Positions 35,522 through 47,567 are shown, counted from the first letter of the stretch. The stretch: 64,000 bases of DNA from Sarcophilus harrisii (GCF_902635505.1 NC_045430.1:126386425-126450424), one strand, 5' to 3'. A program made the numbers and translations. The notes: generated from the sequence alone by a model not told the origin.

Positions 35522-35966
35522 TGTTGTGTCACAGTTCTCTTTTAATGTCCTGACCCAGTTTCCCTAATTGTCCTATTCAGTTACTCTGCCTCAGGTTATA
35601 ATCATTCTCTCTTAATGTTTGATAGGATAAAGGTCTTATATCTTAGACTTCAGGCTATAATCATTCCCTCTTAATGTTTGATGGGATAAAGGTCTTTATG
35701 CACTTTAGATGTCATTAGAATACTAGGAGCCTCTCCAGTACCTCCCATTATGTCATCCTAGGTGTGTCCCCCATTATGTCATTGTTCTTGTTATCCTATA
35801 AAAGAATCTTGTATCTGAGATTCACTGCTGGATTCTTTGAGACAATAGTCTCATTCAGTCCTGGGACCAACCATGGATCCATTTGGTCCCAGTAAATCTC
35901 TCCCTTTTAAATAAATTATTAAATTGTTCTCTAATTGCTATCTTGCTCAGTTTTTCCAGCATTACA
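35522..35966 (+). mobile_element. Solo LTR, class I (gammaretrovirus-like) by duplication length
   Basis: TG...CA ends (TGTTGTGTC to CATTACA) with AAAC on both sides (35518-35521, 35967-35970), a 4-bp target duplication typical of class I elements. It carries TATAAAAG at 35797-35804 and AATAAA at 35910-35915. An imperfect 47-bp direct repeat inside the U3 part (35592-35638, 35651-35697, spacing 59 bp) resembles the duplicated enhancers of gammaretroviral LTRs. No internal sequence is present. Confidence 0.82.
35592..35697. repeat. Tandem 59-bp-spaced direct repeat inside the solo LTR
   Basis: Two copies of a 47-bp sequence beginning 'caggttataatcatt' and 'caggctataatcatt', separated by 12 bp, differing at about four positions. 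Confidence 0.9.
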
Positions 35967-35970
35967 AAAC

Positions 35971-36356
35971 CAGCACTATTTCTATCTCTGCTCCACTCTT
36001 AGGTTTATTCCATTGGGATGTAGTTAGCCACTTGTAATCTTGTCAAAATCATTACACAGATGATCTTTGGTCTTTTCCTAGTCCCTCTTCTTGTATTATG
36101 CAAACTTTTATGAAACTTTGATTTTATTTTTGTCTTTCATCATCCAAATCATCATTTTCTGGTGAAAAAAAAAAAGAGAGCATGTTTCCTTCCATTTTCC
36201 ATTTATTTAGAACTCATCTATTCTCTTATATCAATCCAAATACTGATATGAGAACTAGGACAAGATGTGGAAGTATGACAGCCTATAGTTGAATATCATT
36301 TTCTTACTGTGACATAAAGATGGGGAGTATTCCGAATACTTAACCTTTCTCATTCT
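35971..36356. other. Unassigned sequence
   Basis: No feature could be supported. Confidence 0.4.
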
Positions 36357-36358
36357 CA

Positions 36359-36359
<1 letters not shown>

Positions 36360-36390
<31 letters not shown>
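36360..36390. repeat. Poly-A run of about 30 bases
   Basis: Uninterrupted A run. It could be the tail of an insertion, but the sequence upstream matches no retroelement that I recognise. Confidence 0.95.
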
Positions 36391-36391
<1 letters not shown>

Positions 36392-36404
36392 GCCCTCTGG
36401 CAAA

Positions 36405-36600
36405 TTATATCAATCAGGAAATCACATAATCTTGCAGTTGGGTGGAACCTCAGAGCTTATTTAGTACAAATATCATCAAGAAAAAATACATTTAGCAACA
36501 TTCTAGACAAGTAGTGATCCAATTTCTATTTGAAGATTTCTAGTAAGGAGAAACTCATTAACATGTAATAGTTTTAGTGTCTTTTCTGGCTCCATCTAAA
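36405..36600 (-). repeat. CR1/L3 3' end, reversed
   Basis: 'ttgcagttgggtggaacctc', 'agacaagtagtgatccaat', 'atttgaagatttctagtaag' and 'agaaactcattaac' match the reversed CR1/L3 end. Further traces may continue to about 36840. Confidence 0.75.
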
Positions 36601-37093
36601 GGTTAAGCCAGAGATGACATGTGCTGAGATTATGAAGGGGCACTCCATGGGGATTTTGGGTTTATGAGACAGTCTTTCTGGGAAAGGAGGGAATGGAATT
36701 TTTGGAATTTATATCTATGACACTGCATATGTGATTTTGAAGCTCTTACATTTCCTTTATGCCCTCTTCAGGACACATCCCAGTTTGACAAAATCTTTCC
36801 TAAAAAGTTTCCTGAATTGGGTACAACCCATACATGTTCTAAATCCATTCATTTAGATAGCATAACAATATTAATAGAGTTTAAGATGATATTAATTCTT
36901 TTGGACATACCATATTACTGAACCACATTAAGCTTGTAGCTTACTAAAATCCTCAAACTTTTAAAAGTGAGTTATCTGACTCATGTGAGCAACATGATGG
37001 AGGACTACACAATTTCTTGGAGTCCAGTGACCTCTCAAATCTTTCTGAAACAGCAGTTATGTACCAAAAATAAAGTAACTACATCTCTCTCAT

Positions 37094-37143
37094 GATTGAG
37101 AGCACCCAAGATCCTAAAGATTGAGAGCACCCAAGATCCTAAA
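37094..37143. repeat. Perfect 25-bp tandem duplication
   Basis: Two identical 25-bp units, 37094-37118 and 37119-37143, beginning 'gattgagagcacccaag'. A simple local duplication. Confidence 0.95.
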
Positions 37144-37239
37144 GAGGATTTAAAACCCCTCAAAACCCAAGACCTAACAATCTCTGGGACTTATCATTCA
37201 GTATCCCTTTTTAAAACATTTTTACTACTAGTAACAAGA

Positions 37240-38620
37240 CTGCACTAGCAAAAATGAGGATGAGACACATGTTAATGTCAAAAACTACCCCTTAACCCCA
37301 AACTCCATTTTGTCTTTACATTGCTACAGAGATCCATGCTTGAAACTGCAGAATTTTGCTTACAATGTGACTGATGAGTACTAAAGACAGCAGCAACAAT
37401 TGACTAGAGAAGAGAGTCTAGAATCTTGGAAACAATAATTGCATAAGTAATAAAGAGTAAAGAGAAGACAGACCATTGTAGAAATTCTTACTCAAAGAAT
37501 GAAAGTCTATAGTAGATAGAAAGGGTAATAAAAAGATAGAAAAAATCCTTTTTGGAAAGGGGTGCAAAAAATTGATTTAAAATACTTATGAGCACAACTA
37601 GTTGAAAGTGATTATAGGAAGGGGAAATTAAACTGAGAATTAAAAAGGACATATAATTAGATAAAGACAGAAGAGAAAACAGAATAAAAGAACAAAATCT
37701 AAAATGGGGAAGAATAATAAATATGACTAATGTATCAGGGTAAGGGAAAGATAAAGATAGGATTACATAAAAAATATTAAGGTGAAGTCACTGAAGTAAC
37801 ATAACACTATGTTTCCCTAAGAAGAGGGAAAATTAAACTTGGATAAAAAATAGCACCCAATATTAGAGACAGATGGAACAAAATATAAGTCTAATTATCA
37901 TAACTTTATATGTGAATGAATTGTTATTCAATAAAAAGAAAAAAAAGAGGGATAGATTGGATAAGAAAACAAAACCTATATTGTGTTGCCTATAAGAAAT
38001 GCATAAAAAATAAAGACATACAAATAAAACTGAGGGGTTGGGAAAAAAGAACTATGTATCAAATAAATACTAAAAACAAAGAGGAATTGCAATCTAGGCA
38101 GAGGAAAAACAAATATTCAAAAAATTAGAAAAGCATAAACAAAAAAAAATTATATTACACTGAAAGGAACCATAAACCACAAGCCAATATAAATAATAAA
38201 CTTGTATCCTCCAAATGCTTTAGAATCCAAAAAAGAAAATACTTTGGGAGTTTCAAGATGACATAGACAGAAACACAAAAGTGATCAAAAATTTCAATAT
38301 GCATGTATACATTTTAGATAAATCTGACAGATTGAAAAGGGAAAATATAGAACTGAATAAATTGCTTGAGAAACTAGAATTAAAAACTCATGGAATCTTC
38401 TCAAGAATAATGAAATATTTCAGCACCATATACTTTTATAAAAGGTGACCATATCCTAGAGCATAGAGATCTTGCAAACAAATGCAAAAAAGAAGAAATA
38501 GACAATATATTCTTTACAGATAATAATGTGCTGAAAATATTATTTGGTTCAGGGACCACAAACAAAAGATATAAGACCAAATGGAAATTCAATAATGAAA
38601 TTTTGGAACTGCAATAAAAC
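37240..38620 (+). mobile_element. Old LINE relic, probably L1 inter-ORF and endonuclease region
   Basis: 37880-38080 resembles the L1 ORF2 endonuclease start (I-T-L-Y-V-N-E-L..., then R-I-D-W-I-R-K-Q-N-L-Y-C-V-A-Y-K-K-C), comparable to NGLN...ASWIKSQDPSVCCIQETH in human L1. 38420-38520 resembles the endonuclease end (H-I-L-G-H-K type). Purine-rich sequence before it is like the long spacer at 47034-47567. Heavily decayed; the small frame 37916-38128 is a remnant only. Confidence 0.55.
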
Positions 38621-39414
38621 TACCTTAGGCACCCACAGGAACAGTATCATGACTAGAGTCTTACTCTCCTGACCAGCACCCCTGCAGTGTGAGGACGCCA
38701 CAAGAACAACTACAGCAAACTCAAAAAGCTTGATGATTATGAAACTGAGGTTTTCTAGAATCACTTACAATTGGAATTAACTAAAAACAATATCACAAAT
38801 CCATGAGACATTGTGTTGCAACTAGACTTATTACAAGAAATGATCATGTATGTGCAATCCAAAACCAGAACAAAGAGTTCATAATCCATACAGCTATCAA
38901 TGATAATAAAACAAAAGCAGGTGGATAAAATAGAAATATCCTAAAAGGGAGTAGTCTGGGAAGGGGAAAGGTACAGTAAATGTGGGAAAAGGACAAAATC
39001 CTCCCTTCAGGGAGGAACAAGGCAATGGCAAAAGCAGCATTTTTTTTTGTTGTGAACTGAGGGACAATGAAGATGGAAGGGTCTGCTTATCTACAAGGGT
39101 CCTAAATATACAAGCACTTTCTCAGTATGCTGCAGACTGATTAGCCTTACCTTCACTCCCAAATATGTAAACTGCAAAAAATGTTTAAGGGACACCTCAA
39201 CATTCTTTAACAGAGTATACTTGTTAAGATAGCAATATATCTTGACTTCTTTTAAAAAAGATTTCTTCTGTACCCCTAGACCAAATTCCATGAATGCTTC
39301 TGGATGATCAATAAACTATCCTAAGATCACATATTTAAACTCACTAGAAAAAAAGAAGTTGGGGAAAAGTATGCAATTGTAAAACATATAAGACATTACA
39401 AAAAAGAGGCTTCA
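38621..39414. other. Unassigned sequence
   Basis: No gene recognised. 38640-38720 is locally GC-richer but short and without a frame. Confidence 0.4.
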
Positions 39415-39560
39415 CTTGCCCTTAGTCTATCTTACTCTAATTAGCTATATGACATTGGAGGTGCCATTAAATTCCCTGGGCATAAGATTCTTTATCTCTA
39501 AAATAAAGAGATTGGATTAATTGGCTTCTTGTGATCCCTTGCATTCCTAGATCTTTGATT
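39415..39560 (+). repeat. MIR/THER-like SINE
   Basis: 'gctatatgacattggaggtg', 'cataagattctttatctcta aaat' and 'agagattggattaattggct' plus 'tccctt.cattcctagatctt' give the forward SINE pattern. Confidence 0.75.
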
Positions 39561-39734
39561 ATATGAAGTTGTCTGTCTGAGATAAAAATGTGAGGAATCC
39601 CCAAATCTAGCATTGTCTTTATGATTGAGGAAAAGTCATGTAATAATCACTATAAACATCAGTTTCTGCAGCTTCAGTTTCCTTTTATGTACAATGAGAA
39701 AAACAAACATGCTGGCTTTTCAGGTGGAAGATCT

Positions 39735-39850
39735 ACTCATTGAGCATTACACATAACATTCCTAACAAGTGATTGTTCAGTTTCGATTTGAAGAATTCCA
39801 GTGGAACAATGGCAAACCACAATTTCAGGGGAATTATGGTGAGACATATT
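39735..39850 (-). repeat. CR1/L3 3' end fragment, reversed
   Basis: 'cattcctaacaagtgattgt' then 'atttgaagaattccagtgga' matches the reversed CR1/L3 end also present at 28075 and 36405. Confidence 0.6.
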
Positions 39851-40453
39851 ATCCATTTAAAAAAATGTTGATTGCTTCAAAGTGTAGAATGAGGCATTTA
39901 TATAGGTTTATATGTAAATATATACTTGTATGTGTATATATGTGTATAAATATATTTGACATAGGTAATGTGAGAGAATATGCTGTGTTTATCTCTATAT
40001 GTTTGTAGAGGTAATAATTTTTTTTTTTTTGGTTTCTCAATGTTGGAAGGAAGTGAGAGATCATTTAACACTTTTAAAAATGAAGGTGGAATATTAAAAA
40101 AAATTCTAGTGAAAAGAAATTATCTCATGTGCCAGTTAGAAACTGATAGGAAATGACTGACATCACAATTTTCACTAATTGAAAGTATATAATGCATGTG
40201 CTAATGTTGTGGTTTGTGGGTTTGTGGAGAGTCTTAATTGTGGCTTGCCCTTATTCCCCCAAGATACAAGGAGACAGAAGGAACTGAATGATCCAAGGTA
40301 ATTAAAGCTAATTAAGAACAGTGGGTATCTTGGATTGATAGTCTCAATGACCACATGGTGTCCAATAGCCACTAAAGAATTCCATGGCAATCAGAAACTT
40401 GTCTCTTAACCACTGATTCAAAAGTTCACAGCAGAGGGGAATAAGCTAGAAGT
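39851..40453. other. Unassigned sequence
   Basis: TA-rich tract at 39900-39960 and a T run at 40018-40030; otherwise nothing recognised. Confidence 0.4.
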
Positions 40454-40459
40454 CATTTC

Positions 40460-41014
40460 TGTAATGTTCTTGTTGATTTTCTGGAGATCTTGGAGCAGCC
40501 TTCCTTTCAGTTCAATAATCACCACAAGAATAGCCAGGTGTTAAAGTCCAAATACTTTATTAGCTCCTTCACAATCTAGTTTCCTTGCCTGGACCTAGGC
40601 TAGCTTTTGTAGAGGCCTTCTGGAGTCTTCATTTCAGCGGAGAAGCTAAAAAAAAGAGCCCTGCCACCATGGTGGTATGAGATGGGATAAATGAATCTCT
40701 CTGAGTCCAAGGACTTATGCTTCAATCTCCAGCCACCACAAAGGTGGATGATGGAATGAATCTGTCTCTGAATGAATCTGGCTCTCAGTCCCCTCCTGGC
40801 TGAGTTTGTCTCAGCTTATATGCTCTACACTGAGCATAAACCAATCATTATATCACTAGGAAACCATTATTTGTTGTAAATTAAATGAATCATACTGAAT
40901 TTAGAGAACTATTAATCACCATGGTAAACTAGATTACCATTGTCTTTACCAATTCTACTGAGTTAACACCTTGTAAGAATCCTTGTTTTAAATCCAGAGT
41001 TCTGGCCCATAACA
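40460..41014 (-). mobile_element. Solo LTR, class II, related to the ERV at 9137
   Basis: Minus-strand TGTTATGGGCC start and ACATTACA end, with CATTTC on both sides (40454-40459 and 41015-41020), a perfect 6-bp duplication. TATAAG (plus 40815-40822) and AATAAA (plus 40556-40561) are in the expected order. The shared edge text 'ttttctggagatct' and the 'gagcat..accaat' region link it to the LTRs of the provirus at 9137-14178, as a sister family. No internal sequence. Confidence 0.9.
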
Positions 41015-41194
41015 CATTTCAACTTGTGATTATATTGAACTGAAATCTATTGCAATAGGGTCTATTCTATCTGAATATTTTTGTTTACCATTCACTTGTA
41101 ATCCAAAAAGATTTTAAATAAATAATGATAGAACTTTTTAATCTGAGGTTCATGGGTCTGTATTAGATTTCAGAAAGACCATGGATTTGAACAG

Positions 41195-41227
41195 GCAAAC
41201 ACACACACATATATTTAAACACACATA

Positions 41228-41260
<33 letters not shown>

Positions 41261-41265
41261 GTGTG
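41195..41265. repeat. (CA)n/(TA)n microsatellite
   Basis: Mixed CA and TA dinucleotide runs. Confidence 0.9.
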
Positions 41266-41299
41266 TTGTATATCTTACACATACATCTACATAAACACA

Positions 41300-42515
41300 C
41301 ATATATGAATATAGAGATATATTTTCATTTTTACTAACTTTCAATTGAAATTTAGCATCTTTGTAATTTGAATGTAATCTATAAACCACTATTGTTAGCA
41401 GGAATCTATAAGCTACAGGTGCTAAAGAAAAACATGATACCACAGAAAATAAGAATCACTTCCCTAGGAAGAAATTCCTTGATGCTTACCTATTACTTCA
41501 GGTCATGAAGCAAAATTAGGAGGTAATAACCAAATAATAATATTTTAAAAACTAATCATTTCAGTTTTAAAAAGTCACTCAAGATAAGTCTCTTCCTTTC
41601 TTGTTTTGCCAGCAAAGCTATCAAAAGAGAAGCAGGCCAAAGGGAAGAAAGTGTCTCAGGCCTCTCCTATTATAAAGAATCAGGAGGCATGAAAGTGAAT
41701 AGTCCTTTGTTTGAGAATCAGCCCAAGAACTTTGACATTGGTCCAAATTAGGTCCAATTGGGCATCTAGCCCCCAAGGGAACTTACTCAGTTTCTCAAAT
41801 GGACTAGATATATCAGATTGTAAAGTCAAAAGTGTATCTTTTTTTTTTTTTTAATAAATGTTTGAAAGTACTGCTAGCTAATTAGTTCACCCAGGCTTTG
41901 GATTATTAGACAACTACTCAATTGCTTAAAGGGATTCAAAAGTATAGACTTGAGATAAAGCAAGAAAAGAAACAAAGGCTGCTGTCTTGGGCTGAATAAA
42001 AATCTGCAATCAAGGGAGATATCCTCACTAATAGATTACCTGCACTCAGAGCAGATGTTACCACTGGTATCCTAGTGAGAAACAAGAAAGCACAGTTGGT
42101 AGGGATTATGACATGGGCCCCTTTGAGATAGTGATCTTTTTACATGCCTTATAAAAAATGGGGGTCACTTACTGTATTATCAAAGGAAAAGTCAGACTCA
42201 GTCACTTTGGTTCACAGAAAGACCTCTACAAACATTATCTTCACACAGGTTCACCCTGAAGATAAAGGAATCTAGTCAACTAGGTAGAAGCCATTGAAAT
42301 GAATTACAATGACAGATATAATGAGATCTGTCATCATTGGGATGGCAATGCTCTGGGTCTGAAATCAGTGACTCCTATTACCAAGGTGGAAAAGGTAAAA
42401 AAAAAAATTAAGAAACTTGCAACCAAATTGAGTTAAATGTATGTTTGATTTTTCCCTACATAAAAATAAAAATTTAAATTAAAAAATAATTCATACCAGT
42501 CAAACCAGTTTGGTT
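41300..42515. other. Unassigned sequence
   Basis: No repeat family, exon or RNA gene recognised in about 1.2 kb. Confidence 0.4.
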
Positions 42516-42519
42516 ACTG

Positions 42520-42800
42520 AAATTTCATATGTGACTTGAGAGGATCTGTTTTCAAGTCCTCTTTGTACCACTTAACTATGTGACCTTGTACAGATCATTT
42601 AACCTCCTTATTTCTTGGATTCCTGAAATATAAAACAAAGGATTTCAGCATCTGGTCATTAGATGATCCATGAGTTCTCAATTTCATTCAGGGTTTTTTG
42701 TTTTTTTGTTGTTGTTATATAACACAGACTACCTGAGAGATTAAATAAGATAATTGTAAAGTGCTTAGCACAATACCTGACAAGTAGTGGGTACTATTCC
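42520..42800 (+). repeat. SINE, MIR/THER-like, two blocks
   Basis: 'tttcaagtcctctttgtacc', 'actatgtgaccttgtacaga tcatttaacc' form the head. After a T-rich insert the end 'aagataattgtaaagtgctt agcacaatacctgacaagta' gives the classical MIR 3' part. Possibly one element with an internal insertion. Confidence 0.8.
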
Positions 42801-43830
42801 CTTCCTTTTCCCTGTGAGAAGACAAGTGTCTGAATGCAGCATCTTTCCCAATGTTCTATGAGCCAATGTCTTTAAATTCTGAAGAAGAGGGCATTACAGA
42901 CACAAACAGTATTTTATATTGTTATTAAAAGTTCATTCTATTTCTGTAAGTATTTGGACAGAGTCTTCCCCTTTTGCTTATTTTTGGTCTGTCAAACATA
43001 TCACAAAAATAATTTGGGGACATTTTTCTAAATTATAGATGAACAAGGTCATAGTGTCTACAGATAGATTGAGAAAGGTTCAGATTTAAGCAGGTCATAC
43101 TTTATTTCTAATCCTTTGTGTCAGGCCAGTACACTGACTATGTATTATCCATAGTACCAGTAACAGAAATGATCCCTTGGGCTATATTTTGTTCAAGGTC
43201 TTTTCAACTATAACTTTTAGAAACATGGCCATTTCTCAGAGAAGAGCTCAGTTTTGCAGTTTCCTTTGAGATCCATGATTTATTTTCAAGAGAAAGTCTC
43301 TATATAAATAAATAATTCTGAAGTGCAGCTCAATTTATAAAGCTTATTTTCTTGGGAAAGCCACAAATGCCATCTTTATGTCTTTTTGTGAATTATGATC
43401 TTAAGAATTTGGATTTTTTTAAACCCAGAAAAAATGTATAATGTTATGCTTTATGAAACATCTATTTGAGGATTGTGTCATGTTTCAAGCATTATTTCAT
43501 ATGGAGGAAAGAGCTTAGAAGGAGCTAGAGAAAGCCTCAAAGTGTTCTTCCTGTGTTTCCCATTGGGTATAACACACTTAGCCCATTGGTTAAGACTTTG
43601 CAAGAAAGAGTTCAGAGCTTGTTAGAGCCTTCTTATGCTGCATTTTAAGAAAGATAAAGGAAAGTTGGAACAGATAAGTGAAACTAGAACAAAAGTGAAC
43701 TCATAACTATTTGGTTTTTCATTTTTTCAATCATAACTTCTTTTTTTTTACAATGTTTTCTATAATTTAAAGTAGTTATTAAATAACTTCTGAGACTTCT
43801 CTAACTCCCAATTACATAAGAAAGAAAACA
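42801..43830. other. Unassigned sequence
   Basis: No gene or repeat recognised with confidence. Confidence 0.4.
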
Positions 43831-43834
43831 ATTA

Positions 43835-44062
43835 TTTATTATGCATTTACTATGCGTACCACACATTGTCAGATGCTGTGCTAAGCATTTTGCAAAAATT
43901 GTCCCATTTTACCTTCACAACAACGCTGGGAAGTAGGTGCTATTTTTAATTCCCATTTTATAGTCAATGAAATTGAGACACAATAATAAGTGTGTGAGAT
44001 TTGAACTCAGTTCTTCCTAATCCCAAGTACAGTTATTTAATCATTGTACCACTTTATTGCCT
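43835..44062 (-). repeat. MIR SINE, reversed, near full length
   Basis: 'tgctgtgctaagcattttgc', 'acaacgctgggaagtaggtg', 'ccattttatagtcaatgaaa', 'gagatttgaactcagttctt' and 'aatcattgtaccac' are the complete reversed MIR series. Confidence 0.92.
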
Positions 44063-44225
44063 TTGAACTTCATTAACTAGTCCTTCACAGATTCCAATTT
44101 TTTTTTTACTTTAAAACAATTTACTTTCTTGTTCTCTAGAATATATGTAATATGACCTGATCTCTGTGAAATAGTGCAACATTTGACACATAAATATAAT
44201 TTGGATTATAAGAATTGTTCTTAGA

Positions 44226-45168
44226 GATACCACTACACACCTGTCAGATTGGCTAAGATGACAGGAAAAAATAATGATGATTGTTGGAGGGGATGTGGGA
44301 AAACTGGGACATTGATTCATTGTTGGTGGAGTTGTGAACGAAATCCAACCATTTTGGAGAGTAGTTTGGAACTATGCTCAAAAAGTTATCAAACTGTGCA
44401 TACCCTTTGATCCAAGCAGTGTTACTACTGGGATTATATCCCAAAGAGATTATAAAGAAGGGAAAGGGACCTGTATGTGCACGAATGTTTGTGGCAGCCC
44501 TTTTTGTAGTGGCTAGAAACTGGAAACTGAATGGATGTCCATCAGTTGGAGAATGGCTGAATAAATTGTGGTATATGAAAATTATGGAATATTACTGTTC
44601 TGTAAGAAATGACCAACAGGATGATTTCAGAAAGGCCTGGAGAGACTTACACGAACTGATGCTAAGTGAAATGAGCAGGACCAGGAGATCATTATATACT
44701 TCAACAACAATACTAGATGATGACCAGTCCTGATGGATCAGGCCATCCTCAGCAACGAGATCAACCAAATCATTTCTAATGGAGCAGTAATGAACTGAAA
44801 TAGCTATACCCAGAAAAAGAACTCTGGGAGATGACTAAAAACCACTACATTGAATTCCCAGTCCCTATATTTATGCACACCTGCATCTTTGATTTCCTTC
44901 ACAAGCTAATTGTACAATAATTCAGAGTCTGATTCTTTTTGTACAGCAAAATAATGTTGTGGTCATGTATACTTATTGTGTATCTAAGTTATATTTTAAT
45001 ATATTTAACATCTACTGGTCATCCTGCCATTTAGGGGAGGGGGTGGGGGGGGGTAAGAGGTGAAAAATTGGAGCAAGAGGTTTGGCAATTGTTAATGCTG
45101 TAAAGTTACCCATGTATATATATCCTGTAAATTAAAGGCTATTAAATAAAAAAAAAAAAAAAAAAAAA
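44226..45168 (+). mobile_element. Young L1, 5'-truncated, with 15-bp target duplication
   Basis: Forward group (i) L1 from just before the cysteine domain through the 3'UTR to an A23-24 tail. Identical 'agaattgttcttaga' flanks (44211-44225, 45169-45183). Close in sequence to the copy at 16949. A one-base insertion near 44341 and another near 44415 shift the ORF2 frame relative to that copy. Confidence 0.96.
44374..44733 (+). pseudogene. L1 ORF2 C-terminal piece
   Basis: Open frame with LLLGLYPKEIIKKGKGP, MFVAALFVVARNW, EWLNKLWYMKIMEYYCSV and ELMLSEMSRTRRS, ending near the natural ORF2 stop. The cysteine motif lies just upstream in another frame because of the one-base insertions. Confidence 0.88.
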
Positions 45169-45424
45169 AGAATTGTTCTTAGAAGTAAGACAGAACAGGA
45201 AGGAAAGAGGAGAAAGAAGAATGACTTAAGGGCAAGAGAGTTCCCTGACTATATTCCATCAAAGGCTGAGGATTTTAATGATATTGCCATTCATCATGGG
45301 CAACCTTTCTCTTTTGAAAAGATGTGCTTTGCCTTCTTTCCTGTCGTAGGAAGATTTTGGGTTTTATGTGGCAACTCAGTCACAAAGGTATATTAATTAT
45401 TATAATTGTGGAGCCCTAGAGATG

Positions 45425-45610
45425 TTAATAAATCAAAAATGTATTTATTAATCATCTATTATGAATTCAGCTAGGCAAAAAGCAACTGATAAGCATTTAC
45501 TATCGGCCTGGAACTCTCAATAAAGCAATGCTGCTACAATAGTGAAAATATGGTCCTTGCTCTTGAGGAGCTCACCAGGTTTTGAGGGTTATGACATTCA
45601 AACAATTGTG
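45425..45610. repeat. Ancient mammalian repeat fragment
   Basis: 'gataagcatttactatcggc' and 'tggtccttgctcttgaggag ctcac' resemble an old repeat also seen at 16480 and 56210. Family not named with confidence. Confidence 0.5.
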
Positions 45611-46544
45611 CATAGATATTTTTATTGTTAATAGTTATGGTTCTTTTTGCCCTTGGCCTTTTACCTTTTTGGAATCTTCTATAGGAAAGCAATAAAAGAA
45701 GAGATTTGTCCTGAATGACTTTTTTTAAACTTAAATGATTAAGTTTTAAAATATTATTGCTGGTTGTTACCTGCTAATTTTCCTTCATGACTGAAGTAAT
45801 AGGACAGAATCAAGGAGCTATTTCCTATGAAACTGATTCCTATTTTTTGTATGGTCATGGTAATTAGGAAGAAAGTCAGCAGCACCATCACCAGGGCAGC
45901 CCTATCACTTATAATGGAAGCTTGCAACAATCTCTCCTTTGTCTAAGAGCGCACCTTAATCTTGAACAAAAAAGCAAAAAGAACTCTGACCAGATAAAGA
46001 TTTTATGAATTCAGAGAACAACAGACTTCAAACCCTGGGGACATTAAATTCAAAATATTTCAAGATGAAGTCTCAAAGAGTGATATTAATTGGAATCCAT
46101 CTCACAAGGCTCTCTTGAAAGAATTCAAAAAGGATCTAAAAGAGAGTTAAAAGACAAATAAGGAAAGTAAATGAAAGTGCTGGAAAAGGAAACAAGAAAA
46201 TTATCTTAAGAAAATCACTCCTTAAAGAATAGTTTTGGTAAAATTGAAAAAGAAAAGCATCTCCTAGAAAAATAGAATATCTAAAATGGAAAAAATTCCA
46301 ATTAACAAACCAAATCACTTAAAAGTTAAATTGGTCAAATGAAAAAAGAGATTAAAAAAATTAATTGAAGAAAATAATTAACTAAAAATTAGAATTGAAG
46401 AAATGGAAACAAATGACTCAATGAGATATCAAGAATCAGTCAAACAAAACCCAAAAAATGAAAAATAGAAAAAAATATTAAATAATTCATTGAAAAAAAT
46501 AACTGACTTGTAAAATAGATCCAGGAGAGAGGGTTGAATAATTA

Positions 46545-47033
46545 TTGGAAACCACAAAGAAAAAAAAGAGTCTAGACAACATCTTTCAAGAAATCATCAA
46601 GGAAAACAGCCCTGATGTCCTAGAACCAGAGGGTAAAATAGTCATTGAAATCATTTACCAATCACCTCCTGAAAAAGATCCCAAAATAAAAATTCTAAGG
46701 AATATCATAGCTAAATTCCAGAATTATCTGATCAGGGAGAAAATACTGCAAGCAGTCAGAAATAAACAATTCAAATATCGAGTAACCAAAATCAGGATTA
46801 CCCAGGATCTAGCACCTTTCACTCGAAAGGATCAAAGGGCCTGGAAATGATATTCTGGTCAACAAAACCTTGCATTGTAGCCAAGAATCAGCTATCCAGC
46901 AAAATTAAGCATTGTCCTTCAGGAGGAAAGATTGGTATTCAATGAAATAAAGAATTTTCATTTATTTTTGATGAAAAGACTAGAATTGAACAGAAATTTT
47001 GATTTTTGGATACAAAACTCAAGAGAAGCATAA
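46545..47033 (+). pseudogene. L1 ORF1p RNA-binding and C-terminal domains
   Basis: A 101-residue open frame (46545-46850) carries IFQEIIKENSPDVLEPEGKI, RNIIAKFQNYLIREKILQAV and RITQDLAPFTRKDQRAW, matching the ORF1p RRM and start of the C-terminal domain (human counterparts RHIIVRFT..E.K.K.L.AAR and LSA.TL.ARR.W). After a frame change the text continues as PAKLSIVLQ.ER..FNEI and ends at the TAA at 47031-47033. ORF1p is the trimeric RNA chaperone of L1. Broken, not functional. Confidence 0.85.
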
Positions 47034-47567
47034 AAAGGTAAAAAGGGAAGAAAAACCCCTATAATTAATTTTTAAAGGTTAAAACGTTTATGTTGCCATA
47101 TGGGAAGATGACAAATTTTAACTCTTGAGAACTGTATCTTTGTTGAGGAATATACTTAGATGTTATGGTGTAATTTGACTTTACTGTGATGATATAGAAA
47201 AAGAAGCTATGTTAGGAAAAGGGATTGTTTTGGAAGAAGAGGGAAGGGGAGGTAAAATGGGATAAAGTACATCACATATAGTGGCTAAAAAGACTTATTA
47301 TAGTTCAGGGAAAGAAGGAAGGGGAATGAGCATTGTAGGAATCTTAATATCACCAAATTTGGCTCAAAGAGAGAATATCAGACAAATTTAGCTTCACAGA
47401 GAAACTTTTCTCACCCTATAGAGAAGTAGGAGGAGAAAGGCGAAAAAAACCCCAGAAAGGTAATAGAAAGGAGAACAGAAATAGAAGGGGAAAAAGATAA
47501 GAAATGGGGAGGGCAGTTTGAAGGAGATGGTGGTCAGAAGCAAAAATTTATGACATAGGAAAATAAG
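47034..47567 (+). other. L1 inter-ORF spacer, copy A (about 530 bp)
   Basis: Between the ORF1 stop and the place of the ORF2 start. Purine-rich on the + strand, no frame. It aligns in order with 49084-49651 of copy B ('gggaagatgac', 'ttaactcttgagaactgt', 'agagagaatatcag', 'cttcacagagaaac'). Confidence 0.7.

Noticed and set aside
35592-35697. Direct repeats as a CRISPR-like array
   Set aside because: Only two imperfect copies within an LTR; the genome is mammalian.
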